Source: Poronia punctata
Taxonomy: Eukaryota; Ascomycota; Sordariomycetes; Xylariales; Xylariaceae
NCBI GenBank assembly: GCA_022579005.1
Contig: MU401800.1
Coordinates: 1-29,708 of the forward strand
Direction: 5' to 3'
Length of the DNA stretch: 29,708 nucleotides
Shown here: positions 1 through 11,596 of the stretch, in pieces
Layout: each line of letters opens with the position of its first letter
Position numbering within the stretch: position 1 is the stretch's first letter
The notes under the pieces: model-generated
Databases searched by the model: none
Told to the model about the DNA's origin: nothing
Seen by the model: only the letters and a program-made list of their open reading frames with translations
Program-made: the position numbers and the translations under genes

Positions 1-209
1 AGTTTAAGTTATTTAAGCTAAAGTTTTTTATTTTTTAAGTTAATATATTGCTATAGTTATAAAGCTAAAGCTTTTATTTTAAATTTTTTATTTTAATAAT
101 AAAATCTTTTTAAATAAAATAGTTTAATTTTTTTAGCTAATGCTATTATTACTAAGTTGCTATGCTATTAAGCTTTAATAATAATAATAAGTAGTATAAG
201 ACTTTTAAT
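1..209. other. AT-rich RIP-like sequence, no feature
   Basis: Very AT-rich DNA (9 G/C in the first 60 bases) with residual C mostly in GpC. I see no gene. If the LTR copy that follows is a minus-strand 5' LTR, this would be the start of that element's interior. No primer-binding site is recognisable. Confidence 0.6.
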
Positions 210-431
210 TATTAAAACTAGCAAAATAGCTAAATTATATATATTAATTAATATATACGTAAAAAACTTTAACTTCTTTTTTTTATAAAATTTACACATA
301 TTAAATAAGTAAAGAAGAACTTTTTATAAAAGGACTTTTTTTTTTATAGTAGTTCTTACTATAGCTATATAACTTTTACTATGTAAGCATTATATTAATT
401 CTTATTATCTTATAACCTATTAAATTTAATA
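210..431 (-). repeat. Ty1/copia-type LTR copy (solo or 5' LTR), heavily RIP-mutated
   Basis: This stretch aligns end to end with 25943-26165 in the same orientation. It shares core segments such as ATAACTTTTACTAT and TATATTAATT..TTATTATCTTATAAC. Most differences are C/T or G/A, this copy carrying the T or A: its start TATTAA corresponds to TGTCAG in the other copy. Strand is taken from the other copy, which has a minus-strand copia interior. No polypurine tract follows at 432 (GAAGTTAGC), so this is not an intact 3' LTR. It is either solo or the 5' LTR of an element leaving the window to the left. No target duplication is visible (left TTAAT, right GAAGT). Confidence 0.75.
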
Positions 432-1416
432 GAAGTTAGCAGTGGTTAAAACTATGTACCCTGCATAAACTAAATATATATACAAGTAGTATGTTTATAT
501 GCATATATTTACCTATATATATTATTAGGGGGAGGACAACACATACCTTTTTAGGGTGCGTTTAGCAACCCTTAAATAACACTTAAAACTTTTTTACTTT
601 ATAAAGCGATATATTGTTTAAAACGCTAGGCTATACACTTTTTTTAATTTAATATAGTAAATATATTAAAATTTATAGTATATTGTTAAAAAGTAAATAG
701 CTATAATTTTAACTATACTTTTTATATTTTTAGTATATATTACTAGATTTAGCTATTAAATTAACTAAAAATAGCTATAAAAAATCTATTAATAATAAAA
801 AAATAGCTATTAAAAACTTTTTACTTATATAAAGTAAAAAGCTTTTAATAGCTACTTTTTTAATATTAAAATTTACTTAAAATACTTATTTTTAAAAAAC
901 CCTTTAGTATATAAAATAGTAAAATAAATAATGCGCTAAATAAAGTTATTATAGTTACTAGCTAGCTTATTATTAGCAGAGCAACTAAAATAAATATAAC
1001 TATTTAAAAGTTATAAATAAAAGCAATTATAGCTAATAATAATAATATAAATTTTTTTAACCTTTTAAAAAAACTATAATAAAATAATTGCTAAAAACTA
1101 CTTATAGCAATATATTTTAGTTAACTTTATACTTAAATAAACTTACTTTTAAAGCATTAGCTACTTAAATTAAAAAAACACGCTTTTTAACTAACTAAGT
1201 ATATTAGCATTTACTAGTACTTAATAATTTATAGGTAAAATAGCACTTAATAATAAGCAGGCTTTATTTAAAAATACTTAACTTTAACTATTATAAAGCG
1301 TTTAATAATATATTAAACGTAATACTATTACTTTTTAACTATTTTATATACTTTATAAATATTAATAACGTTATAAATAAAATTATAAAAAACTTTAAAA
1401 TATACTTATTTTTTTA
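432..1416. other. AT-rich stretch with a less-mutated patch at 520-580
   Basis: No intact gene. At about 520-580 the sequence is less degraded: a run of five G, GGACAACACA, then AGGGTGCGTTTAGCAACCCT at 551-570. The last resembles PIF/Harbinger termini, which often begin GGGTGCGTTT, so it may be the left end of the element whose transposase relic follows. I could not find a convincing mirrored copy before 2308, so the terminus is only a candidate. Confidence 0.35.
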
Positions 1417-1932
1417 AAAACTATATAAGCTTTACTAATAGCACTTTATTATATGCTTATATATTATTTAGCTAATAAAAAGTATATTAGTATTAAAAAA
1501 AATATAATAATAAATATATTAGCAGTAATAAATTTAAATTATATATTTATATACCCTTTAAATAAGCTAAAAAGGTTAATATATAATATAAAAGTAGTAA
1601 AATTTACAAAATTAAAAAAAAGCCTTATATTACTTTAAAAAATACTATTTAATAAATGCTAGCTTTAACTAAAAAAAGAGTTATTTATACTTATATTTTA
1701 AAGTACGTTATTATTTTAAAAAATAAGGTGCTATAAAAACAGCCTAATTTTTAAAAAAAAAACTTTTTAATTTTTAGCATTTTATTTGCAAATTAATATT
1801 AAAAAAGTTTTTAGTGTTTTAAAACAATGTTTTAAAATTATTTATACTTTAAAGCTTAAAAATAGCTTTAAAAACAAACTAATATTATATATGCTATTAT
1901 TATACTTTATAACATTATTACTATAGTGCATT
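1417..1932 (+). pseudogene. PIF/Harbinger-like DDE_4 transposase relic, RIP-inactivated
   Basis: One plus-strand frame, in phase with the ATG at 1453, reads through this stretch with about six TAA/TAG stops that could be mutated Gln or Trp codons. It keeps the spacing of the DDE_4 (PIF/Harbinger) transposase core. KKYISIKKNIIINILAVI matches the family's RKGN..NVLAV segment; YIFIYPLNKLKRLIYNIKV matches F.Y.L.GWEGS.HD.RV; KIRCYKN matches RGVRYH; and NIKKVFSVLKQCFKII matches (N)IIERVFGVLKRRFKIL, with the catalytic Glu now Lys. A remnant of the first Asp motif (TNST for DGTH) appears just upstream in a shifted frame. The match is from memory of the family pattern, not from an alignment. The catalytic residues are lost, so the gene is dead. 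Confidence 0.6.
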
Positions 1933-2307
1933 ATAAGCTTTTATTAGTTAAAATTAATAATAACTACTAAATTAGCATATTTAATAAAGCGTTAAAAATA
2001 GAAAATTAGCTTATAAAAAAATTATAATAAATACTATATTTAACTTACTTTAGCAATAAAAGGTTATAAATAGCAATATATTCAACAAGCTTAAAAATAA
2101 TACTTTTTAAAAAGAAATAAAGCATATTAAAAACAAAATAGTAAAAGCTATATAGCTAGATTATTATTGCTATATAAGTAAGATACTATAAAAGATATTA
2201 AAATATTAGCAAATATAGCATACTTAATAGCTTTTAAAAAATAAGGAAATTTGCTAAAATAAAATAGTTTTTAAGTTAACTACTTTTATATATAAAATAA
2301 GTATAAA
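1933..2307. other. AT-rich stretch between Harbinger relic and gypsy LTR
   Basis: AT-rich DNA without a recognisable gene. It probably holds the 3' part of the Harbinger-like element. A TTGCTAAA at 2258-2265 echoes the reverse of the candidate left terminus, but the match does not continue. Confidence 0.4.
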
Positions 2308-2554
2308 TGTTATAATTAGGTTATAAAGAAGATAAGGCTTTTTAAGGTAACTTGATTTATTGTTAGAAATTTAAAGGTAAAGAGAAAAAGAAAAAAAAGC
2401 CTTTAAGATCTTGTTAAGTATATAGACCTATATATATACACTATAGTAGGTTTGCAGCTGTTTGCAAGTGCAAGCTTTAGTGTTTATAGTTTAAAGGAAG
2501 TAATAGTTATAAGCTACTTAGTTAGCTATACTGTTATTAACTAATTTATAACTA
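2308..2554 (-). repeat. Left (3') LTR of the gypsy element
   Basis: It aligns with 8862-9105 along its whole length. Shared blocks include TGTTATAATTAGG at the start, GGCTTTTTAAGGTAACTT, CACTATAGTAGGTTT, TAGTGTTTATAGTTTAAAGG and TATTAACTAATTTATAACTA at the end. The copies differ mostly by transitions in both directions (for example TATATAGACC here, TGTGCAAACC there), so each copy was mutated independently after insertion. Confidence 0.9.
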
Positions 2555-4989
2555 CTTCTTATAAAAAAATAACTTGTTTTAAAGTATGCTTTAAGTTTAA
2601 ACTAATAACTTTTAAGTACTTTAATTGCTTTTTAGCTAAAAAAGGATTGCTTTAAGTATTTACTAATTATTATAACGCTTTAAGCTTTTATATTATTGCG
2701 CTATAATAGTAGTTTTTTTATAGTTAATTATATTAGTTAATTATATAAAGTAGTTTTTTTTTATGCGTTTTTTTTGCACCTTTTTTGCTTTATTTTGTTT
2801 TTTATTATAGCTTTGTTATTATTTTTATATACTTTAGCAAATTTATTATTTTTAGCTACTTTTAACTACTTTTATAAGCGTATTAAAAGACTAGCTACTT
2901 TAAAGTATTGTTTATAAAATTGTTTTAGCATTTTTACGCTATTTTTAAAGTTTTTTATATAGTACTATTTTTTGTTTATATTTTAGCTTTTTTAGTTTAC
3001 TTTATATTATAGTTTATTATAGTATATTTTTAATGTTTATATTTTTTTAATTATAAATTCTTTTTTATTTATTAGTTTAATTATTTTTTTTAAAAGGTTT
3101 TTAGCTTTTTAGCTTAATAGTAAGTTGTTAAGGTATTTTTAAAGTTTGTTAGTATAGTATTTATTAGTTGCTTGCTATAATAATAATACTTTAAGCATAT
3201 ATATATTACTATTTTGTTTTAAAATATAAAATTTTTATTAAGTTATTAAGTAATTAAGTTTATTTAAAAGTTAGTTAGTTTGCTAAAATTGTTGTTTTTT
3301 AAAAATAAAAACGTACTTTTTTTTATTAAAATTTAAGTTATTATAGCTTTTATTAGCTTGCGTAGTTATGTGCTTTTACGTTTGCTACAAGTGCTTTTTT
3401 GCTATGTTAACATAGTTTTTAATTTTTTGTGCTTTATTTTAAGCATTGCTGCGTAGCTAGTATTTATAGCAAAAAAAACTAGCTATTTTTTTTTAGCAGT
3501 TTTGTTTTTTTAATTAAAGTAAAACAGCATTAAGAATTTTATTTTTATTTTATAAAGGAAAAGTTTAGTAAACTTATAAAAGATTATAGCTTATATATAG
3601 TTTATAGCTAAAGTTTTTTTTAACTAATTATTTTAATAATAGCTAATATAAAAGCATAGTTGCTAGTTTAAATATTTATTTATAATTTTTGCTTATTTTA
3701 TTGTTTTATAATAATTTACTAATGCTAAAGTTTATACTATACTTAGTATTTTAGCTAGCTTATTTATAAATGCTAAAATAAATTATAATTTTTAGTTTAA
3801 TATAATAATAATAAGCAAGCTAAAGACTTTAAAAGGTTTTTTATAGTATATTTGCGCTGCTTATTATACTATAACTTTAATAGTATAAAAGATTATTTAA
3901 GCTTTTTTGCTTAACTTATTTACTATTACTAGTATATTATTATAGCTATGCTTATTTTTAAGCATTTATTTAAAGTTAATTATAAAGTAGCGCTATATAC
4001 ATTTTAGCACTAGTAGTAATATTAATTTTTTTAAAGTTTTATTTTTTAGTACTTTTGCTAAGCAGCAACCTAAGCAATTTGCTGCGTATTTATTATAATT
4101 ACTTTTTAGTTTAAGCTATTAGTATTGTTTTATAACTAGTTTTAGCAGGTTTTTTATTTTTTAAAGTGCATAGTAGGCATTTGTTTATATGCTTTTATAA
4201 TAAGCTTTGTATATAAATATAGTATATTTAAAATTACTAATTATTTTTAGTATATAATTAGTTTATTTTATATAGTTTATAAGTTATTTATTTTGTTAAC
4301 TAAGGTTAAAGCTTATACTTTTTGCTAATATATTTGCATTTTTAAATTGTTTTAGTTTTTATAAAGTATTTTATTAATTAGTTAAAGGCCTAATAGTAAT
4401 AAGTTTATATTAAATAGTAATAGGTTTTTTATTTTTTTTAAAAGTTAAAATGCTAATATTTTAGTTTATATTTTATTTATTTATTTTGCTATAAACTTTA
4501 AGTTTATAAGTTTAAAAAGTATAGTATAGCGCTATAGGTTTTTTTTTTTTTATAATATTATATTTTTTAATTTTTTAAATAGCGCGTTTGCTACAATGTT
4601 TTTTTTTTTAGTTTATATATTATTATAAACTTATATTTAGCTATTAAAGTTAACTACTATGCTTAGTATAAGTTAAAGTGTTGCTTAGTACTAAAGTATT
4701 TTAAGGCCTTGTTGTTTATAATAACTAAAAATAGCTTTTTTTTTAATAGCTAACTAGTTTAGCTTGCTACTTTTTTAGTGCTAGCATTATAGCTAGCATT
4801 TTTTTATTATAAATATTATAGTTTAACTTTATACTACTTATAATTTTTTTAAAAAAAGCTACTAAGTATTACTTATTGTTTAAATATAGCTAGAATAAAA
4901 CTTTTGCTACTACTTTATTTAATATATTAATTTTTACTTTTATAAGCAAGTTATAATTATAATGCTTTAAAAAAAGGGCTAAAATAAGC

Positions 4990-5810
4990 GTTTTTTTTTT
5001 ATTTTTAAAATGCGTTTTTATACTTATTATTTTATAAAAAAAAAGTATTGTAATAAGTTAATGTTATAAGTAGCTTTGCTTTTTTATTATATTTATAAAT
5101 AAACTTCTAGTAAAAGTTATAAAACTTTAAAAATAATTAATTTTTTTTTATTATAATAAGCGTAGCTTAATTATAAACTACTTTAATTTTAGTTAAGTTA
5201 ACGCTAATGCTAGTTAAACTTATTATATAATTAAAAAACTTAGTTTATATAATATAAAACTTTAATTTTTTTAAAATTTGCTTATAATCTTGCGTGTTTA
5301 AGTTATTAAAGCACTTTTTTACGTACTTTTAGTATTTTTTTATTATATTTAAATATATTAAAATATTATTTATATATGCGTAGCAAAAATAGTTTAAGTA
5401 GTTAAATAATATATTGTTAATATACTTTTAAAATATAAAAAGATTATTAGTTAGCTTAAATAGTAAGACTTTATATTAGTAAGCTTTATATTATATTTTA
5501 AACATTATTAAGTTTTTTGTTTTTATTACTATTTAAATTTTATAAAAAGCTTATTATATATTAATTATTATAAAGATTTTTATGCAAGTTATTTAAAATA
5601 GTGTTTTTTTAATTAAAAGTAGTAAGTAGCAGTTTTTTTTAATTAAGCTATTTAGCTTTTTATAGTTTATATAAAACTATAATTTTTTATAAGGCTTTTA
5701 TATAAATAAAATAAGCAACGCTTATAGTATATTACTAAGTTTTATAAATTTTTTTTATAAGTAGTTTATTAAATATTTTTAAATAGCTTTTAGTTTATTA
5801 AAAAATATTT
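4990..5810 (-). pseudogene. Gypsy reverse transcriptase / RNase H junction, dead (YINN for YIDD)
   Basis: Reading the minus strand downward from about 5810, a coherent Ty3/gypsy reverse transcriptase can be followed through stops. ISVAYFIYIKAL and IIVLYKL fit the PVLFVKKKDG..R.CVDYR segment; VLLFKLTN fits MPFGLTNAP; FCYAYINNILIYL fits FC.AYIDDILIYS; LKKLKFYII*TKFFNYIISL fits the (K)KCEF.V.ETKFLG.IIS segment; KIKVVYN*AT fits KVKAV.DW.T; and LFLKFYNFY*KFIYKY fits the FLGF.NFYR.FI..Y segment that leads to RNase H. The active-site Asp pair at 5365-5376 has become Asn-Asn through G-to-A changes, and Trp/Arg codons have become stops. This is the evidence for superfamily and orientation. Confidence 0.88.
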
Positions 5811-8800
5811 TATATAAAAAGCTATACTTTAAGTTTTTAGCTAACTTGCTATTAATAAAGTTTATTAAGTAGTTTATATTAGGTTAGCATAAAGGTAGTT
5901 TATTAAAGTTTACTTTGCTAAAGGTTTATAAAAAATTATAATATTTTAGAAAAATTACTTTTAAAGCTTTTTTTTTTAGTTTTTTGCTTTTTTTGTTAAA
6001 GAACTGTTTTATAGTTTGCTTATTAATAATAAAGTTAATTTTTTTTATATTTATTATTTTAACTTTATTTTTTAAGCAGTTTATATGTATTATTTATTAA
6101 AATAATAAAGCTATAAGTAAGCACAGCTTTATATATAGTTTCTTTTTATACTAAGCAATGCTATTTTTGCATATTTAGTAAGGCTTTTATATATTTAATA
6201 ACTATTTGTTAAATATGCTTAATTTTCTACGTTTTTTATAGCTAGCTTTTTTTAGCTATAATTATGTTTTATTTAGTTTTTATTTAGTTTTTTTTATTTT
6301 TTATATGTTTGCTTTAATAAAGTTAAAGTTAGTTTATAGCTTTTTTATTTTTTGTTTAGCTTTAAGTAATACTTGTATTAAGTTTTTGCTACGTAGGCTA
6401 TACTTAACTTTTATTAAAAGGTTTTTTAAAAATATAAAGCAGTAATAGTAATAGTTTAGTAAGATATTATGCTTAGCAAACTATAGTTTTTTTAAAATTA
6501 TTAAATATTATATTTTTAAAACTACTAAAAAACGTTTTTAAAGGTTTTTTTATTAATATAAAAAGTAGCTATAAAGATTTTATAAATTTTTTAGCTTTTT
6601 TTTTATTAAATTTTATAGCTATTTAAAGATTAAAGTTTATAATAACTATAAAGTTTAAGTTTATTTTAATTTGTTTAGCTAGTTTAGTATTAATTACTAT
6701 ATATACGTTAGCTTTTATATTATTAAAAATATTGTTTATTAATAAAGAAGATTTATTATTTAATAGTATATAGTTAAATATAAGAGGTTTTTTTTTATAT
6801 ACTTATTTATAATATTTAGTTTTTTATAAATTTTAAAGTTTATTAACACTTTTTTTAAGTAAAAGTTTATTTAGCTTAAAGTTACTTTTTTAATAACTTT
6901 TTATTTTTAGTATTAAGCTATTATTAAATATTAATATTATATTTATATGCTATTAAAATTGCTTAACGCATGCTTATTAGTTAAAGTTGTTTTTTTTAAT
7001 AAGCACTTATAAAAAGTATATTTTTATTTTTTATAATTAAAGTAACGTTTTTTTATAATAAAGGTTTTTATTTTTTTAGCTATAAGTTTAGTTTATTATT
7101 TTATTAGGTTATAGTTATTTTTTTAGTAACGTAATTTAAAACTTTTACTAATAGTTAAAGTTAGCTTAAAAGCGCTAAAAGTTAATTAAGTACGTTTAGT
7201 TATATTAGTTAGTATATAAGCATTATTATTACTTACTATTTTTTAGTTTACTTTATATTTATTTTTTTATTAAAATATATATACTACTTAAGTATAATAT
7301 TAAATAAAAGCTTTAAAGTTTATAGTTTTATTTAAATATTAAAAAGTAGTTTTTTAATATAGCTTAGCTATAAGTTTATTATAAATTTTTTTTTTTTACT
7401 TAATATAAAAAATATGTTGTTTTTTTATAAGCTAAATAAAATTATTTTTAAAAGTTTAGTAATTAGCAAAACTTTTTATTTTTAGTTTTTAATATTTTAC
7501 TTTAACTTATTATTTATAGTTAACGTTTTTATATTTACTTTTTAAGTAGTTTAAAAGCTTAAATAAGGTATTAATTACGTTTAAGTAGTTATTTTATAAG
7601 TAAAGCTATAAATTTTTAGCTATAATGCTTTTTAAGTAAGCTTTTATATTTATAAAATATGCTTAGTTATTAATAAATTAGTTTTAATTAGCTTTAAGCT
7701 AGTTTTTTATATATTATAGCTATACTTTAAAAATAACTTTGTTTTTTTTTATTATTATAAAATATAAACATTTTTATTTTAGCAAACTTGCATACTTAGC
7801 TTATTATTAAAAACGTTAAAGTATTATTATAAAATTAAAATTAATATTATAATAAGAGGTTTACTACTTATTAGTTTATATTATTAACTTAAGCTTTAAA
7901 GCGCTTAATTTTAGCATATAAGTTAACTAGTTTTTATGCTATACGTTTTATAGCTTTATTTAAGTTAAAAGTTTTAAAAGTTAGTATATTGCTATTATAC
8001 TTATAAGCTTATTAATAAAGTATTTATACTTTATTTAATAAAGTTGCATTTTTTTTACTAAAGCTGCATTTTTTTAAAGTTTTAACTAAGCTAAATAGTA
8101 TGCTTAATAAATAAAGTTTGCTATAGTTTTTTTGTTTATAATAAAGCTTATATATATTTTATTTGCTTAAAAGCAGCATATAAATAATATAAGCGTTTAT
8201 AGCTTAAACCTTTAAAATATAATATTTAAGTAAAACTTTATTAAGTTTTTAAAAGCTTTAAAATTTATAGTACTATTAAAGTTAAAAATTGCTGCTTTTT
8301 TATTTTTAGTTATTATTATAAAAAAAAGCCTAATTTATTAAACTTTTTAATAAATACTTTAGTAAAAGCTATAACTAGCTTATAAATTTTTTAGTAGTAC
8401 TTTGCTTATATTGCTATATAATAAGACTTTTTAAATATTTTTGCTATAATTTGCTAATTAAATATATAAGCTTGCTTAAATAAAGTATTAAGTATATTTT
8501 TATTATTAAATCTTTTATATTTTATTATTTTTATGTTTATATTAAAAAATAAATATAAAATAATAATAAATTTATAATAAGTTTTAGTTTAAAGTATTTT
8601 ATTTACTTATAAAATAGTTTTTATAAAGTTACTATTTTTATATAATATTTTAGCTAAAGCTAATTACTTTATAGCTATATGCATTTTTGTGCGTTTTTTA
8701 TTTTTTTAAGCTATAATTTTAGTTAATAGCTTATATTAGTTAAGTATTAATATTTTAGCAACTTTACTAATATATATTAGTTAAATTAAGTATTTAGGTT

Positions 8801-8812
8801 AGTTTTATAAGT

Positions 8813-8834
8813 TAAAATTGCGCGCGCAATTTTA
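8813..8834. repeat. 22-bp perfect palindrome with CG-rich centre
   Basis: TAAAATTGCGC and its exact mirror form a 22-bp palindrome centred on CGCGCG, 28 bases inside the 5' (right) LTR, in the leader of the gypsy element. It is one of very few CpG clusters in the AT-rich block. Confidence 0.8.
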
Positions 8835-8861
8835 TACTTATATTATTTATAACCTTTAAAT

Positions 8862-9105
8862 TGTTATAATTAGGGTATAAAAAAACAAGGCTTTTTAAGG
8901 TAACTTAATTTATTATTAAAAATTTAAAGGTAAAGAGAAAAAAAAAAAAGCTTTTAAGATCTTATTAAGTGTGCAAACCTATGTGTGCACACTATAGTAG
9001 GTTTATAGCTATTTATAGGTGCAGGCTCTAGTGTTTATAGTTTAAAGGAAATAATGGCTATAAGCTACCTAGTTAGCTATACTACTATTAACTAATTTAT
9101 AACTA
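8862..9105 (-). repeat. Right (5') LTR of the gypsy element
   Basis: Partner of 2308-2554. This copy keeps more G and C (GTGTGCAAACCTATGTGTGCACAC, GGTGCAGGCTC broken up in the other copy). In element orientation the interior starts at 8861. The primer-binding site should be there, but the bases ATTTAAAGGTTATAAAT match no tRNA end I recognise. Confidence 0.9.
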
Positions 9106-10701
9106 TAAAAATATTAGTTATAAAAGTTATAAATATCTTAAAATATAAAATATAGCTATTTCTTTATAGTATTTATAAAAATTATATAATTTACGCTTTT
9201 TTAACTTATAATATTACTTATATAGCTTATTTATATTTTTATTATAATATAAGCATAGTACCTTTACTACTAAAATAATTTTTTTTAAAAAAGCTTAAAC
9301 GTTTATTATAACGTGCTTTTTTAATTTTATTTTTACTATAGCATTTAAAGCCAGTTTTTTATATTTAAAAGCTTACTATGCTATATAGTAAAAATAAAGC
9401 TTTTAAGCTTTTTTAACGTTTTATTTTTTTAAACGCTGCTAATATAGCTTTTTTATAGCGTTTAGTACTTTTTAATTTATTTAACGTTTAAAATATAAAA
9501 AAAGCCTTTTATTATAAAAGCGCAGTATAATTAGTAGTTAAAGCTTTATAAAGTATAAGATTTTAGCTTTATAATTAATTTTTTAAATAACTAGTTATAA
9601 ATAGCTATTATAGCCTAGTAAGCTTTATAAACAGTTATAGCTAATTTGCTAGTAGCTATATTATTTAAATATGCTTTTTTATACTAAGCTTATAATAGCA
9701 TGCTTTTAAAACAAAGCTAACTATTATTTTTATAGCTTTTAAGTTTAAAATAATGCTTTTAAAAAGCTTTAAAAGTAGTAAATTTGCTTTTAAAGTTTAT
9801 ATTAAAGCTAGTACTTAAATATTTTGCTATAAAAAGTCTTTAGTATATATTAAATATAATATATTTAATAGTATACTTAATATTAAAAGTAATATTAGTA
9901 AAGCTATTTATAAAAGCGTAAAAGTTAAAATTATAAAATCTATTTTATATAAAGTTTTAAATAACTTTATAGCTTTACTTATTACTAATATTAAGCTTTT
10001 AAAAGTTTAAAATATTATTATATTTAGCTTAGTAAAAAGCTAATATAAATATAATACTAGCTTTATTTACTTAACTATATACTTTTTTAAACTATAAAAG
10101 TAAAGCTATTTATTTAAGCAAAGATTTATTATAAATATAAGTTTATAAAAAGTAGTAGGTTATATTAATTAAATTTTAAAGCTTTACTTTAAAAAGATTT
10201 TAAGTTTAAACGCTTATAAATATAAGCATTATAATAATAATTTTTTATATAATTTAACTAATATAGTATTTTTTATATACTAAGTATAATAGTAATAAAA
10301 AACTTAGTAGTTAAAAAACCAAAACTTTTATTACTTTTACTAGCAATGCTATTATTAATATTATTTAAATTATTGTTTTTACTAGGTAAATTAAGCTTAT
10401 TAAGCAAAACAAGCGCTATAGTAGCAATATTGCTTAAAAAATACTTAAATATAATATAATAGCTATTAATTTTATAAAATATTGCTTATAAAATTATAAT
10501 AAAATAAAATATTTTAAAAGTTAAAGCTTTATAAAATATAGTTAATACTAGCTATAAATAATAAGTGTAAAATTAACAATACTTTTTAATATATTAATTT
10601 ACTAGCGTTATACTTTAAGTATATTTAGTTAAAAAATATAAACATTAATATATTAAAGTTACTATATTATAAAGAACTTTTTTATAGCTAAACTAGCCTT
10701 T
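9106..10701. other. AT-rich RIP-like stretch, unassigned
   Basis: Continuous AT-rich DNA with stops in all frames. I tried to read fragments on both strands and recognised no protein family. It lies between the gypsy element and the palindrome, so it is probably another degraded repeat, but neither boundaries nor type can be given. Confidence 0.6.
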
Positions 10702-11344
10702 ATACTAAAAGGCTTACTTTTTATAGTCCTTTTTACTATATAAAGAGAGCAACATTAATACTAATTATTTTAATAATAACTGTTTAAATAACTAGCTATT
10801 TTAACTAATTAAAAGCCGCTATTTGCTTAAGTTAGCAGGTCTTATAACCTTATAACTAGCTAGGACTAGATTAAAAAACAATACTGTTAACATAACTATA
10901 TTCTCCTTGCATTGCTAAGTGCAGGTATATATGTTATATTAGGTATTAAGCAGAATTTACAAAGTTGCATTGCTTAGTACATTAGTGTTTTATATAGCAG
11001 ATCTGGTCTGCAAACCACTATAGAAAACGCTAATGTACTAAGCAATGCAACTTTGCAAATTCTGCCTAATATTTAACATAATATATATACTTGCACTTAT
11101 TAAAGCAAGGAGAATATAGTTATATTAACAGCATTGTTTTTTAACCTAGTCCTAGCTAGTTATAAGGCTGCAAGACCTAATAACTTAAGCAAAATAAAAG
11201 CTTCTAATTAGTTAGGATAGCAAATAGCGGCTTTTAATTAGTTAGGATAGCTAGTTACCTGAACAGTTATTATTAAAATAATCGGTATTAATGTCGCCCC
11301 CTCTGCGTAGCAGAAGGGACCACGAAGGGTGGGCCCCCTAGTAC
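10702..11344. repeat. Large imperfect palindrome, arms 10702-10997 and 11018-11344
   Basis: The left arm is the inverted copy of the right arm around a 20-base spacer (10998-11017). Matching blocks on the two sides include GCATTGCTTAGTACATTAG, ACTATATTCTCCTTGC, ATAACTAGCTAGGACTAG, TTAATTAGTT..AAAGCCGCTATTTGC and TATTTTAATAATAACTGTT. The right arm has an extra unit of about 30 bp, a near duplicate of its neighbour (TTAGTTAGGATAGCAAATAG / TTAGTTAGGATAGCTAGTTA). Many mismatches are C/T or G/A. In the outer 45 bp every mismatch has T or A in the left arm and C or G in the right arm, as RIP would give. I see no clear target duplication. It may be a foldback element or two copies of one repeat head to head. 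Confidence 0.85.
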
Positions 11345-11596
11345 TTGTACATTTTGCTTACGAGTACACCCCATTCCCTAAAAAGATCCCGGGGGTCACC
11401 CGATGACGTTGTTGCATAACCGGTAGCGCTTTTTTATCCATAGGTATTCAAAAAAAAAAAAAATGGATAAAGACGCATGTGGATGCAGCAAACACTACTC
11501 CTACCTACCTACTAGGTATATTATTACCTATCACTACATCGAGCAATAACCCTCAGGTTTTACACCAGACATAACCCTCATTCAACGCTAGACACA
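11345..11596 (+). promoter_or_regulatory. Upstream region of the oxidoreductase-like gene with A-run hairpin
   Basis: Ordinary-composition DNA before the first gene. TTTATCCAT (11433-11441) and ATGGATAAA (11463-11471) form an inverted repeat around a run of 14 A (11450-11463). TACCTACCTACTAGGTA-type motifs follow near 11500. The bases before the start codon (CGCTAGACACAATG) suit fungal initiation. No TATA box is evident. The hairpin could be promoter architecture or the remnant of a small foldback insertion. Confidence 0.4.

Larger units (their letters stand above)
2308..9105 (-). mobile_element. Ty3/gypsy LTR retrotransposon, RIP-degraded, both LTRs present
   Basis: Two direct repeats of about 245 bp bound a 6.8-kb element. 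The minus strand between them keeps reverse transcriptase and early RNase H segments of gypsy type (about 4990-5810), so the 5' LTR is the right one and gag/protease should lie at about 5.9-8.8 kb and integrase at about 2.6-4.9 kb. Those parts are too mutated for me to read. In element orientation the LTRs run from TAGTTATAA (first TG probably now TA) to TTATAACA. A purine-rich AAGAAG lies just before the left (3') LTR, a plausible polypurine tract. TAAA flanks both outer ends, but in such AT-rich DNA a 4-bp match means little. Stops in every frame and the YINN active site mean the element is not autonomous. Confidence 0.88.

Noticed and set aside
1453..1638. 61-codon open frame as an intact small gene
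   Set aside because: It is a stop-free piece of the degraded Harbinger-like transposase frame, which continues beyond its stop.
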